Shown: one piece after another, positions 13,001-20,944 of the stretch
Position numbering within the stretch: position 1 is the first letter of the stretch
Layout: each line of letters opens with the position of its first letter
Origin: Priapulus caudatus
Lineage: Eukaryota; Priapulida; Priapulimorpha; Priapulimorphida; Priapulidae
Assembly (NCBI RefSeq): GCF_000485595.1
Contig: NW_014577106.1
Location: forward strand, 531,105-582,971
Direction: 5' to 3'
Length of the DNA stretch: 51,867 nt
Notes under the pieces: generated by a model
What the model saw: only the letters and a program-made list of their open reading frames with translations
Told to the model about the DNA's origin: nothing
Database searches by the model: none
Program-made: the position numbers and the translations under genes

Positions 13001-15952
13001 ATGAGCATATTCCTCATATTGATCCTTTCTGCTTTTTTATCTTCCTCGTCTGGGACAACAGAGATGGCCTTTGTCATTAATGCCTGCACAACTTCTAATA
13101 ATTATGTGAACTATCGGATAGCATGCCGTGCACAGCTGATTGCTCTTGCTCTTGTCACCTGTTGCCATCTGGTGACAAGCTCTAGAAAACTTTCATTCTG
13201 ATTGACAAGGATAGCAAGACCAGGTGTAGAAACTGTTGGTAACACGTTAAATACATGGATCTATCATAAAATAAATGTACCTGAATATAAACACAAAATC
13301 TGATTAACATATTTCAGAGTATATATTCTCCACTGCAAATATATTCTTCACAAAATTCTTATGGACTGATGACAGAATGTGTATGACACACACTAACCGC
13401 ACTCATTCCTTGCAGTCACGATCGCAGCAGTCCTTTCAATGGCCACCGGTCCGACTGGCTGGTTGTTTGGGGATGGTGATGCTGCTAGCTGCGTGTGGGC
13501 ATGCCGAAGAAAGTATTCGTCTATAGCACTCTGGAATTTGCTCTCCGTTTCATGGTCTAAGCTATTTAATGGAGAACAGCATAAAGAAATGGTATTTAAA
13601 TCTGAAATGTACACGGCAGTGTTTCTTACATCAGTGTCTTCTGTTAGTCCAACAGTGTCATGTTTACACATAAACGCAACATAACACATGGAACTCTGGC
13701 ACACCTGTTGTAAAATAAAGATAGACATATCTGAACAGATGGCTTTGTCCAGCACAACAGGTTGTGTTTACATTAAATTCGCTCTGCTGATACTACTCGA
13801 TGACCTGTTAGCAATGATTAGCTTCGACTTCTGTTTATCTCATCGGGTTCTTTCTAATTTGCCCAATTTTTAATAGATAACGCCAAAGCTTTGCGAAGAC
13901 TATGTACATCATAAAGTGGTTGCTTACAAATGGTGCTGGGCCTGTTGCTGTGCATGATCACGTTCATCCATCTCTACCGGCTGCAGTACAGCGAGCTCAT
14001 CGATCGTCCAGAAAAAACCCCTCTCCTGTCACAAACAGTTTACACATGCATGTGACACACACATATAGGCAATCGAAGGTGATTTGGATGACAAATGACA
14101 CACGTTGTGTTGGATTTCTTCATAGTTAACATCAATCAAATGACTTTATCAACCTACTCCTACTGTATGTACTTATTAGAATAAAGCAAAATTCAATTAT
14201 TACTCGTAACCGTTCCATTGTTTCATATTTGGAATTCTGACACAGATTTTTCTAGCAAACAACTGTTAGACACAGTGACATGTAGGTATGTACAGTTATC
14301 TTGAAATTAATAACACTTTTATTTACCAATAACAATTAATTACAACAATTAATTACAACAATTAATAATAATTACAACAATTAATAACAATTTAAATCCC
14401 ATTTATTTATTGGCCCAAAGTGCACAGTCTAGACTTCCAGCATGACAGTTACAAACAATTACCTCTTTGTTTGGCGTTGGCACATTTTGAAAGACGGAGG
14501 GACTGAATGAGGGTGCTTGCAAGCGATCCATGAGTCCAATCTCAAATGGATTGATGCGCGGACCTGATGGAGTTTTTAACATTGATGATCCTGAAGATGA
14601 TGGGTTGATGCGAGACCCTGACGGCGTTTTCGACGTTGATGACCCACTTGAACTGCTATAAGTCAGGTGTTTGAGCGGAGTTCCAGTATGGTACACTGAT
14701 CCACCAGTACTGCTTTCTAGATAAAACAGTATGAACGCATTACATAAGCAAGATCTGGGTCTCATTGTCAGACACATCGCAATGTTACGACGATCATTAG
14801 TAAAATGATAATTCACACAACCAATCAGTCTCCATCCTCACACTATGTAATGGCAAAGGAAAGTTCATATCTATTACACCATGAAAAAGTGTCGTGCAAT
14901 GATACAACATCGTGAATTTTTAATCCATTTGTATTCTGAAACTGCCATATCTCATTGCAATACCATTAGCAGCCAAGTGAAACTCTACCTTTTGGGAAAA
15001 CCTATCATACTATAGCATCTATATCTGATGTCAGTTGTCAGGAGCATTTTAGTTGTGAAGTATCATAATTGCAACTTTTTTGAACATCGTAGTTGCGAAA
15101 AAGGAAAGATCCTAGCGAATTTTCTCTACAAGATATACACACAATGCTCTTTATTTTGCCTGAAAAACATGGCAGGATTGGCCCCAGACCTTTAACACAT
15201 GACGGGTCCGACATGGCTTCAAAGCTGAAGCTAATCTGTGACATCCCATAAATCCTCTGACATGCCTTTATTCCCTAATCGACCTGAATTAATTTCCCAG
15301 CTGTGTTTACTTTTGACAATTCCAATATAGTCATGCTGTGTTTTCACATTTTGATGTATACATCTTTGAATTAATCAAGTTTACCTGTGTATTGGGGCTA
15401 CTTATGACACAGGTAACTGACTCCAATTGGTACAATCTGCTCTCGGGACCTGCCCTATCTGTCAATAAACGACGTGCCTTATGAAATTCCTTGGGACAGT
15501 CCTGAACAAGAACTTGGTAATTTGCTGTCAAAAAGCAGTAGCACATAATGTTTGCAGCGAGAACTACTGGATTCCATGCAAGGTTCTCCTCAGGAATTTC
15601 AGAATGCACATCGTGAATGAACGTTCTCAATTCTCATGCTATGCACATTTCTTACTTTTAATGTGCTTTTGCCATCGGTATAACATGTGACTAAACACTC
15701 ACCATACGGACTCTTAGACAGTGAAAACGTTGAAGGTGTTTTCGAGGTGCCCGCATTAGTGCGCGGGCTCCTGTGGATGACTAGTGTAGAATTTGGAGTT
15801 TTAAACACATGCCAAGGACTGTCACTGCTCGGGCAGACAGACTTAACAAAGGCATTGTGATCCATGGGAGATTTGTTCATCTGAACAGCTCTTCTAATTT
15901 CCTCAGGTTCAGGCTCCATGACTGAGCAGAGCTCTCCATATGGCTGGCTCAT
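6251..15952 (-). CDS. BORA: Protein aurora borealis (BORA) orthologue, 11 exons
   Basis: BORA binds Aurora A and, once phosphorylated by cyclin-CDK, lets Aurora A phosphorylate the PLK1 T-loop to trigger mitotic entry. Exons on the minus strand: 15952-15703, 15632-15385, 15235-15190, 14716-14463, 14025-13928, 13561-13398, 11020-10946, 10221-10165, 9738-9578, 8554-8395 and 7071-6251. They total 2,334 nt, every phase fits, and the model encodes 777 residues. BORA marks in order: INPFEIG (~237), FSPSVF with PTPNK, FFWTIDELAVLQPVEMD (~270), DHETESKFQSAIDEYF, SCQTTLTLP-NVNLEKLL (~380), NSVLRRKLF with an RxLF cyclin-docking-like core (~414), SPQMSPIGSLASGEKTP, and a Ser-rich C-terminus with DTGYVT (~642), like the DSGYNT beta-TrCP degron of vertebrate BORA. 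The first ~200 residues have no vertebrate BORA counterpart that I recognise. Those three exons could instead be an alternative 5' end or a separate short gene. Confidence 0.86.
6581..6706 (-). repeat. 3 x 14-residue repeat with degron-like motif in BORA
   Basis: Three consecutive 42-bp units encode HDACMTGSHLMSTN, QDTGYVTGSLQLTN and HDSVYQSGFLSNTF (residues ~627-668). The middle unit contains DTGYVT, resembling the DSGxxT phosphodegron known from vertebrate BORA. The others are diverged versions at the same spacing. Confidence 0.75.
7072..8394 (-). other. BORA intron with a small MITE
   Basis: Intron between the two most 3' coding exons. It is AT-rich with no conserved exon seen. A CCAGGG...CCCTGG inverted-end element sits at 7663-7773. 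Confidence 0.7.
7663..7773. mobile_element. 111-bp MITE (CCAGGG ends)
   Basis: It begins CCAGGGCAACTTTTTC and ends TTTTTTTCCCTGG. The interior is GC-rich with inverted CGCCCCCGA / TCGGGGGCG motifs, unlike the AT-rich intron around it. Confidence 0.6.
8395..8554 (-). CDS. BORA: BORA exon (SPIGSLASGEKTP)
   Basis: 160 bp, phase 0 in and 1 out, acceptor TATACAG|GTGG and donor CTCCAG|GTATGT. It encodes VEYDCDNSPEILSKFDVG and a run of SP/TP sites, NSPQMSPIGSLASGEKTP, similar to the SPTFSPIEFQIGETP region of vertebrate BORA. Confidence 0.85.
8555..9577 (-). other. BORA intron
   Basis: No exon, RNA gene or clear repeat recognised. Short open frames on both strands here have no domain and no good splice context. 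Confidence 0.6.
9578..9738 (-). CDS. BORA: BORA exon with LRRKLF motif
   Basis: 161 bp, phase 1 in and 0 out, acceptor TGTGCAG|CTC and donor GACCAG|GTCAGT. It encodes EEEPLNNSVLRRKLFFCEE, matching the SSSSLRRKLFLD segment of vertebrate BORA. RKLF fits the RxLF cyclin-docking pattern. Confidence 0.88.
9900..10125. repeat. Minisatellite in a BORA intron (~37-bp unit)
   Basis: About six degenerate units built from GCATGCTTGAACACA followed by an ACACAAATTCATGCAT-like part. It ends some 40 bases from the exon at 10165-10221. Confidence 0.8.
10165..10221 (-). CDS. BORA: BORA 57-bp exon
   Basis: Phase 1 in and 1 out, acceptor ATTACAG|CCAGC and donor CTTCTTG|GTAGGT. It encodes ASCQTTLTLPMNVNLEKLL, a close match to AACQTLLSLPVDFNLENIL of vertebrate BORA. 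It is too short for ordinary ORF calling. Confidence 0.87.
10946..11020 (-). CDS. BORA: BORA 75-bp exon
   Basis: Phase 1 in and 1 out, acceptor TTTTCACAG|TGCC and donor AAGATG|GTAAGA, both near consensus. It encodes PNTSVKNQSPEDDCTGSATR followed by KLQD. Similarity to BORA is weak here, but phase, position and splice sites all fit between its neighbours. Confidence 0.75.
11021..13397 (-). other. Long BORA intron with a dispersed repeat
   Basis: 2.4-kb intron. It holds a G-rich stretch near 11920-11955 and most of a dispersed 600-bp repeat (12369-12970) whose second copy is at 50444-51090. No further BORA exon was found. Confidence 0.65.
12369..12970. mobile_element. Dispersed ~600-bp repeat, copy 1
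   Basis: Matches 50444-51090 in the same orientation with many indels, from GTAGCCTCACATCCA through to the terminal CATCTGAC/GTCAGATG hairpin (12950-12968). Distinctive inner blocks are CCTCCTCTTGAGGGGCAAAA and TGACCTTTGACCTTTGACC. No coding capacity. The terminal hairpin is followed by CTAA in this copy, which recalls Helitron 3' ends, but copy 2 does not keep CTAA. Confidence 0.8.
13398..13561 (-). CDS. BORA: BORA exon (DHETESKFQSAIDEYF)
   Basis: 164 bp, phase 2 in and 1 out, acceptor TAAATAG|CTTAG. The donor is TGCG|GTTAGT, weaker than consensus. It encodes DHETESKFQSAIDEYFLRH and an SPSP motif, matching DKDVEDKRQKAIEEFF...PSPW of vertebrate BORA. Confidence 0.87.
13928..14025 (-). CDS. 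BORA: BORA core exon (FFWTIDELAVLQPVEMD)
   Basis: 98 bp, phase 0 in and 2 out, acceptor TGTGACAG|GAG and donor CCATTT|GTAAGC. It encodes FFWTIDELAVLQPVEMDERD, the most diagnostic BORA segment (vertebrate FRWSIDQLAVINPVEIDPED). Confidence 0.9.
14026..14462 (-). other. BORA intron with AATTAATTACAAC tandem repeat
   Basis: AT-rich intron. Tandem AATTACAACAATT units lie at about 14326-14392. No other feature seen. Confidence 0.7.
14463..14716 (-). CDS. BORA: BORA exon with NPFE and PSVF motifs
   Basis: 254 bp, phase 1 in and 0 out, acceptor ATCTAG|AAAGC and donor AAAGAG|GTAATT. It encodes a doubled S-x-KTPSG-x-RINP block and then INPFEIGLMDRLQAPSFSPS and VPTPNKE, matching the start of vertebrate BORA (LNPFESP ... 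SPSVFKSTKLPTPGK). The doubled block suggests a local internal duplication. Confidence 0.87.
15190..15235 (-). CDS. BORA: Small 46-bp bridging exon of the BORA model
   Basis: Acceptor GTCACAG|ATTAGC and donor TTAAAG|GTCTGG. It encodes ISFSFEAMSDPSCVK. It was chosen because it is the only good candidate found that links the phase-0 end of 15385-15632 to the phase-1 start of 14463-14716. The donor is weak, so this is the least certain junction in the gene. Confidence 0.45.
15385..15632 (-). CDS. BORA: Upstream exon joined to BORA, unrecognised sequence
   Basis: 248 bp, phase 1 in and 0 out, acceptor GCATGAG|AATTG and donor ACACAG|GTAAAC. It encodes a likely helical segment including LAWNPVVLAANIMCYCFLTA and CPKEFHKARRLL. 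I do not recognise the family. The open frame and good donor support real coding sequence; membership in the BORA transcript is inferred from phase. Confidence 0.55.
15703..15952 (-). CDS. BORA: Proposed first coding exon of the BORA model
   Basis: 250 bp from ATG (15952-15950) to donor GTATG|GTGAGT, phase 1 out. It encodes MSQPYGELCSVMEPEPEEIR and then SP/TP-rich sequence with the motifs FKTPNSTL and SKTPSTFSLSKSP. It is unrecognised as a domain, but the proline-directed sites resemble the rest of BORA. No TATA box is obvious upstream. Confidence 0.55.
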
Positions 15953-17445
15953 TCTATTCCGACTAGTTGCAAGTGATCAGCAACAATTTATACATGATGT
16001 GCAGCATTGGCAGACCACGCAGACCATCATCACAAGTTGCAATGTGTTATTGTTGCACAACCTGTAAAATATAATCATAATATAGATATACTAGTATAGT
16101 AATATAGTCTAGTAAAATAGTATACTCTTAGTCTAGACTATATGATTATATGAATATATAATTATGGCAATCTGAATCCTGAGAGTGATAATATGACATT
16201 GGTTTTCTCATAGATATATACAAACACATTGTGTTAGTAATAGTATATCTACAAATATCATCCATACCATTTACACATGTCGCACATTGCAAAAATTAAT
16301 TGTGGTCAGCGCTTATATCCATGAACCGACAGATGTGCCATACATAATCCGGACCGTACATTGACGAATCATTATTATTCATTAATAATTGCACGTACAC
16401 AGTGTCAACTTCTACTTAGAACTACGTTTATACTGGACAGTCCGCAAAAATTCATGCAAAAGAAAAAAACCGAAAAAAAGCAGCCCGCGACACCCCTGTT
16501 ACCCACGTCCATGGCTGAGCACATCGTGGCTCGTGCTTGCTGGCTGGGGCTGCATTGCTTGAAGTACGCGGGGGGGGGGGAATGCACGTACTGCTTGTTA
16601 CAGTCGCGTGGGCATGCTTATTACTGTATATGTAGGGGTGGGCACCGCTAGTATGAGGGAGCGACAGCAAAACTTTCCCGGAATCGAGGAAAAAGCTGCA
16701 ATCGGGAATGACACAGGAGTGTGCCGGCCGGTACGCAAAAAGAGACGTTGCTGTGAATTTCATTACGATTTTCCATCTATATACTATAGTCAGAAGCATG
16801 TGGTGATCTATTTATTTTTGGATTGACACTATTTTGACAACGGTGGGTAAATACAGGAACATTTTCAAATCGGAGTTGTTCAATATGACAGCGGCGGTGC
16901 GCCGCAGTGCCTCCTATATGTAGTATGTTTTTGGCAGAGAGATGCGGCCAGTGAACTGCTGAGTGCTATTCTATTTTTGCTATTGCTTATCTATTTCTAT
17001 GTGCCGCGGCATTAGCTCTAGTACTATAGCCCGCGTTCATTAACTGCCGCAGGCCCCGCATTAGCCCTGCGGCAGTTAATGAACGCGGGCTTTGCCTTTT
17101 TGGTGAGGAAGGTTGGAATTGCAAGTTCAAAGCTAGCCCGACCAGGCTGTGCGACGGATTGCTAGGTATTCTAACCCTAGCAATACCGTTTCTTGGAGCT
17201 AGTTCAAAGCGAGTGATAGCAAAACAAAAACAGTCAGTAGTAATAATACTAGCAAGCACAAGTAGGTACTATTAAGCAAATGTACCTGAGAACAAAATAT
17301 ACAAATATTGTATATTATACCAGTGATACCACACCGTAGAATAGAATAGCTTGATATTGACAATAATGATGATCTCAGAAATGAAAGTACTCGATAGTTT
17401 CAAACTTTCCCACGTTGATGCAGCGCCACCACGGTGTATTGGGCC
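15953..17445. other. Upstream region of BORA
   Basis: Contains AT-rich simple sequence near 16080-16170, a G-run at 16569-16579, a GC-richer 16480-16760 segment that could include the BORA promoter, a 26-bp-arm hairpin at 17028-17091 and an imperfect inverted repeat near 17151-17191. Open frames overlapping here lack domain support. Confidence 0.5.
17028..17091. repeat. Hairpin with 26-bp perfect GC-rich arms
   Basis: Arms 17028-17053 and 17066-17091 are exact reverse complements around a 12-base loop; each arm begins AGCCCGCGTTCATTAACTGC. No TA-rich target site or clear TSD. It could be a young foldback insertion or a structured regulatory element. Confidence 0.85.
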
Positions 17446-17640
17446 CTTCTAAACACCGAAATGATTCGAAATGACTAAAAATGCTCCTAGTTAACTCTCG
17501 AAATGACACAAAATGACTCGAAATGTTTTGAAATGACTCAAAATGCACCATCCAAATGTGTAAAGTCGTTTCATTTCGAATCATTTTAGTCAATTCGAGA
17601 TATTTTGGGTCATTTTGAGTCCTTCCGGTGTTTAGGAGGA
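17446..17640. mobile_element. ~195-bp foldback MITE of AAATGAC repeats
   Basis: Ends CCTTCTAAACACCGAAATGA and its inverted counterpart TCCTTCCGGTGTTTAGGAGG. The interior is repeats of CGAAATGACTC on one half and the complementary orientation on the other, so it could fold end to end. Confidence 0.75.
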
Positions 17641-17991
17641 CCAGAGATTACAAAAGGCCAGATAGATGGCGCACTAGTCATGTGCATTTGTTTTTACGAG
17701 AAATGAGGATACATGTTATTTTCGGAGATACACAAATTATTATAACTGTTATTACCCACGCGGCCGCTAACTCGGCCTGATTGTGCATGTTTTAAACCAC
17801 ATCCGATACGGTAACTAGTTCTTATGTTTATTCGTCTTCGTTTAATATAAAAGTAAGTGAAACGTGTACCCAACGCAACGGCAACGAGGGTCGAGGCTGT
17901 ACCGTGTAGTGTACGACCACAGGCACTTGGGCCGTTTCAATAATAAAATGATGGTTAATAAATACAACTTGTCAGTACTAGACCTACCAGT

Positions 17992-18125
17992 ACCAGTACC
18001 AGTAATAGTCTTAATATTTGATTTGACCTAACCACTTCACTTAAATACCGTCCAATACACCGCTGCAACACAGCGCGCACTACGCACAGAAATTCCAGAA
18101 CGCTCAAATCTTTTCACAACACTAG
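17992..18125 (+). repeat. 134-bp direct repeat, left copy, before the N gap
   Basis: Identical over 134 bases to 18677-18810, from ACCAGTACCAGTAATAG to CACAACACTAG. The two copies bracket an insertion-like segment and the gap. Confidence 0.95.
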
Positions 18126-18676
18126 CAGGGGTCGAAATTAGATTTTTCCCGATATCCGCGGGATACCACATTCTTGTGCGGGATACCAGATTTCAANNNN
18201 NNNNNNNNNNNNNNNNNNNNNNNNNNNNNNNNNNNNNNNNNNNNNNNNNNNNNNNNNNNNNNNNNNNNNNNNNNNNNNNNNNNNNNNNNNNNNNNNNNNN
18301 NNNNNNNNNNNNNNNNNNNNNNNNNNNNNNNNNNNNNNNNNNNNNNNNNNNNNNNNNNNNNNNNNNNNNNNNNNNNNNNNNNNNNNNNNNNNNNNNNNNN
18401 NNNNNNNNNNNNNNNNNNNNNNNNNNNNNNNNNNNNNNNNNNNNNNNNNNNNNNNNNNNNNNNNNNNNNNNNNNNNNNNNNNNNNNNNNNNNNNNNNNNN
18501 NNNNNNNNNNNNNNNNNNNNNNNNNNNNNNNNNNNNNNNNNNNNNNNNNNNNNNNNNNNNNNNNNNNNNNNNNNNNNNNNNNNNNNNNNNNNNNNNNNNN
18601 NNNNNNNNNNNNNNNNNNNNNNNNNNNNNNNNNNNNNNNNNNNNNNNNNNNNNNNNNNNNNNNNNNTTATTCCCTG
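18126..18676. other. Insertion-like segment containing the N gap (18197-18666)
   Basis: Starts CAGGGGTCGAAATTAGATTT and, after 470 Ns, ends TTATTCCCTG. The outer CAGGG/CCCTG ends look like terminal inverted repeats, and the CAGGGGTCGAAATTA start resembles the repeats beginning near 47621 and 51588. The contents of the gap are unknown, and any open frame through it is meaningless. Confidence 0.6.
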
Positions 18677-18810
18677 ACCAGTACCAGTAATAGTCTTAAT
18701 ATTTGATTTGACCTAACCACTTCACTTAAATACCGTCCAATACACCGCTGCAACACAGCGCGCACTACGCACAGAAATTCCAGAACGCTCAAATCTTTTC
18801 ACAACACTAG
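18677..18810 (+). repeat. 134-bp direct repeat, right copy, after the N gap
   Basis: Perfect copy of 17992-18125. Zero divergence suggests unmerged haplotypes or a gap-closing artefact rather than an old duplication. Confidence 0.95.
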
Positions 18811-18984
18811 AGCCAAAATACACAACCAAACGCCATGATATCGTCATCTGTGTGTAGCTGAATGGTCACTTGTTCGAAATATACGTCTTGCAACCTGGTA
18901 CCACATACTTTACCCAGAATGATATGAGAAATCCTGCTCGAATTTGCCGCGAATTTCCCATGAAGCCGCTTCGTAAATGGGAGC

Positions 18985-19116
18985 AATGGCGGCCATATAC
19001 ATGAGTAATGGCGGCGCATTGCTTTCTGGGAGGAGTTGCATCTGCCTGCCCAACTCCAAGACGAGCCACGCCGGCGCCGCCGCTAAGTGACGTCACACGG
19101 GCGACTACCGTGATTG
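18985..19116. promoter_or_regulatory. CpG-rich promoter-like segment
   Basis: Two ATGGCGGC YY1-like motifs (around 18986 and 19009), a GC-rich block with several CpGs (19065-19085), a perfect CRE TGACGTCA (19088-19095) and an inverted CCAAT box (GATTGG, 19111-19116). Its position 1.6 kb before the first ZFAT splice acceptor suits a ZFAT promoter with a non-coding first exon, perhaps ending at CTAGC|GTAAGG (19271). A bidirectional promoter is also possible. Confidence 0.45.
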
Positions 19117-19251
19117 GTCAAAGGATCTAATAGCGCGGTTAGGGATTTCCGGATTGTTGGTCCCATTTACGAAGCGTTCCATGTCTCTCGTTTTGTGGCC
19201 TGTATGTTGCTTCTGGTCGCCGCTGTGTAGCGCTGACTCGATACGTTATTA

Positions 19252-19386
19252 CTACAGCGTTACTACATCTAGCGTAAGGGGCGGGTCATCACCATGGCGA
19301 TAAATAACAAGACGTTTTTGTGGAGTAATGGCTGCGTCTATGACTGGAAATGCGAGAAAAGATAGTAGAATGAAAAGAAATTTCAT
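19252..19386 (-). CDS. Possible short secreted peptide or first exon
   Basis: 44 codons starting ATG at 19386 (context GACAATG). The first 18 residues, MKFLFILLSFLAFPVIDA, look like a signal peptide with a cleavage site after IDA; the remainder reads AITPQKRLVIYRHGDDPPLT and a short tail. YRHGD recalls the RHGDR motif of histidine acid phosphatases but the arginine is missing and nothing else supports that family. Reading continues to a stop; a donor CCATG|GTGATG is possible. The downstream exon would fall towards the N gap. Confidence 0.25.
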   Translation of the reverse strand: MKFLFILLSFLAFPVIDAAITPQKRLVIYRHGDDPPLTLDVVTL

Positions 19387-19708
19387 TGTCAATGAATGAC
19401 GGAAACACGCGAGGTTTCCCGAAGCTATCGCCAGAACGAGAGACAGTTGCAGTAAACACTGATCTCGAGTCGGTTTTTGGCGAAAATACCAGATTTTCAC
19501 CGATCATTATCTCAGCATAGAGGCATCGTAGGGATAAGCGGTTTGTTTTACATTAGCAAGGTAGGACAGCTGATCAATAATACCACAAATAATCGTCAAA
19601 ATAAAATGGGCAAAGTTTATTAATTCGACTAATACTGCAGCATGGTTTCAGCATTTTACCGTTGTACGCTCTCCTTCTTTATACGCTCTTGATATTATAT
19701 ATGTTTAG

Positions 19709-20459
19709 TAGTGATGTCCCGATGATCGATTATAATCGAAAATCGATCGATTATAGTCTCAAATTCGATAATCGATTATGAAAACGAATAATCGATTATC
19801 AAAAATACCAAAACAAAAAAATCGCAACATGGACATGTATTGGTAGCGAAGTAGAAGTGCATCAGTGTGTAGTCCAGAGGACACCTTCATGAATCACTGT
19901 TAACATAGGTCCTGTCTGATTGCAGAGCGGTACTACTACTAGTGTACTTATAGACATGGACAAATTGGACAGTGTCTTTGTTTTGGTTTGACACTGTCCC
20001 ACAGATGTTATCCATAGATGAGATTCTACTCTCCGTATTGTTTGTTACATTGTGTTGGAGAGGATATTCCATTGGCAGGACATTAACTGGCTACACAGCC
20101 TACACTATTAGAACCAAACAACTTACTTTCTATAAATAAAGAACAAGTCTTGATCAATGTTTGTTTAACAAACTTTTAATGTTTTTAATAAAGGACATTT
20201 AAAACCATTTCTTTTAAAATTGATTAAATACTGTATAGGAACAGACATTGATACACATGCATACAGCAACCTTCACAGAGTTAATACATTCATGATCATA
20301 AAACATGATAATATTGAATGCTATGTATAATTGTATATACAAAGTAAGATTAAATTAAATCTATGCTATTATTAACCGATTATCCGATTATAATCGATTA
20401 TCGATCGGTTAAGGGAAACCAATAATCGATTATGAAATTCCAGCCGATTCCCATCACTA
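19709..20459. mobile_element. 751-bp hAT-type non-autonomous element with 8-bp TSD
   Basis: Terminal inverted repeats begin TAGTGATG (TAGTGATGTCCCGATGATCG at the left; CCGATTCCCATCACTA at the right). The target duplication ATGTTTAG is perfect (19701-19708 and 20460-20467). Subterminal parts are rich in inverted ATCGATTA motifs. No transposase frame. The 8-bp TSD and TIR length fit the hAT superfamily. Confidence 0.88.
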
Positions 20460-20467
20460 ATGTTTAG

Positions 20468-20811
20468 TATTGGAATCCCCTATGTGTCTGTGGTCATTAG
20501 TTATTTTTAGCACAATCGCTACAATATAGCCCCCAGGCTCTGAATTATGATTGTACCATATGTATTGCTTTATGTAGCGTCACAAACTTGTTGCATTGGT
20601 AAGTTACGAGGATATTTGCTGCTATGTGCCTTCCTTACATAATATCGACTGACCAGTAAGCTGAACAGTTAGCAGAGATCTGCATCTGGTATCATTATTT
20701 TTTCTGTACAATACATTGCTTCACATCTTTGTTACCATTTGTATTTCTATCAGTACCATTGACATCGATTTGAAGCTAGTGATCGGCGATACTCACAAGC
20801 GTGACGTGTGT
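20468..20811 (+). other. Region before the ZFAT start codon
   Basis: Non-coding. A pyrimidine-rich acceptor TTTCTATCAG ends at 20751, so 20752-20811 is probably 5'UTR of the first ZFAT coding exon. Confidence 0.5.
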
Positions 20812-20944
20812 ATGATGGAGTCCAATCAAGCATCTTCACTACTTGAGCATAAACTGGATGCCGACACCTTCATCTGTGGATTGTGCAAGGATCAGTTTCA
20901 TGACTATAACGTGTTCATTGAACACAAACGTCTCCATACTGCAG
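20812..20944 (+). CDS. ZFAT: ZFAT first coding exon, C2H2 finger
   Basis: Two adjacent ATGs (20812, 20815) begin MMESNQASSLLEHKLDAD. It ends with a complete C2H2 finger, CGLC...HKRLH, and donor ACTGCAG|GTGAGA, phase 1. The open frame extends further upstream, but an acceptor at 20751 argues against using the upstream ATG. Confidence 0.8.

Noticed and set aside
15038-15244. 68-codon minus-strand frame as an independent gene
   Set aside because: Only its first part (15190-15235) is useful as a small exon; the rest has no domain and follows a possible donor.
18174-18706. Frames through the N gap
   Set aside because: They consist of undetermined bases.
19330-19386. YRHGD as evidence for a histidine acid phosphatase
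   Set aside because: The catalytic RHGxR arginine is replaced and no other family feature is present.
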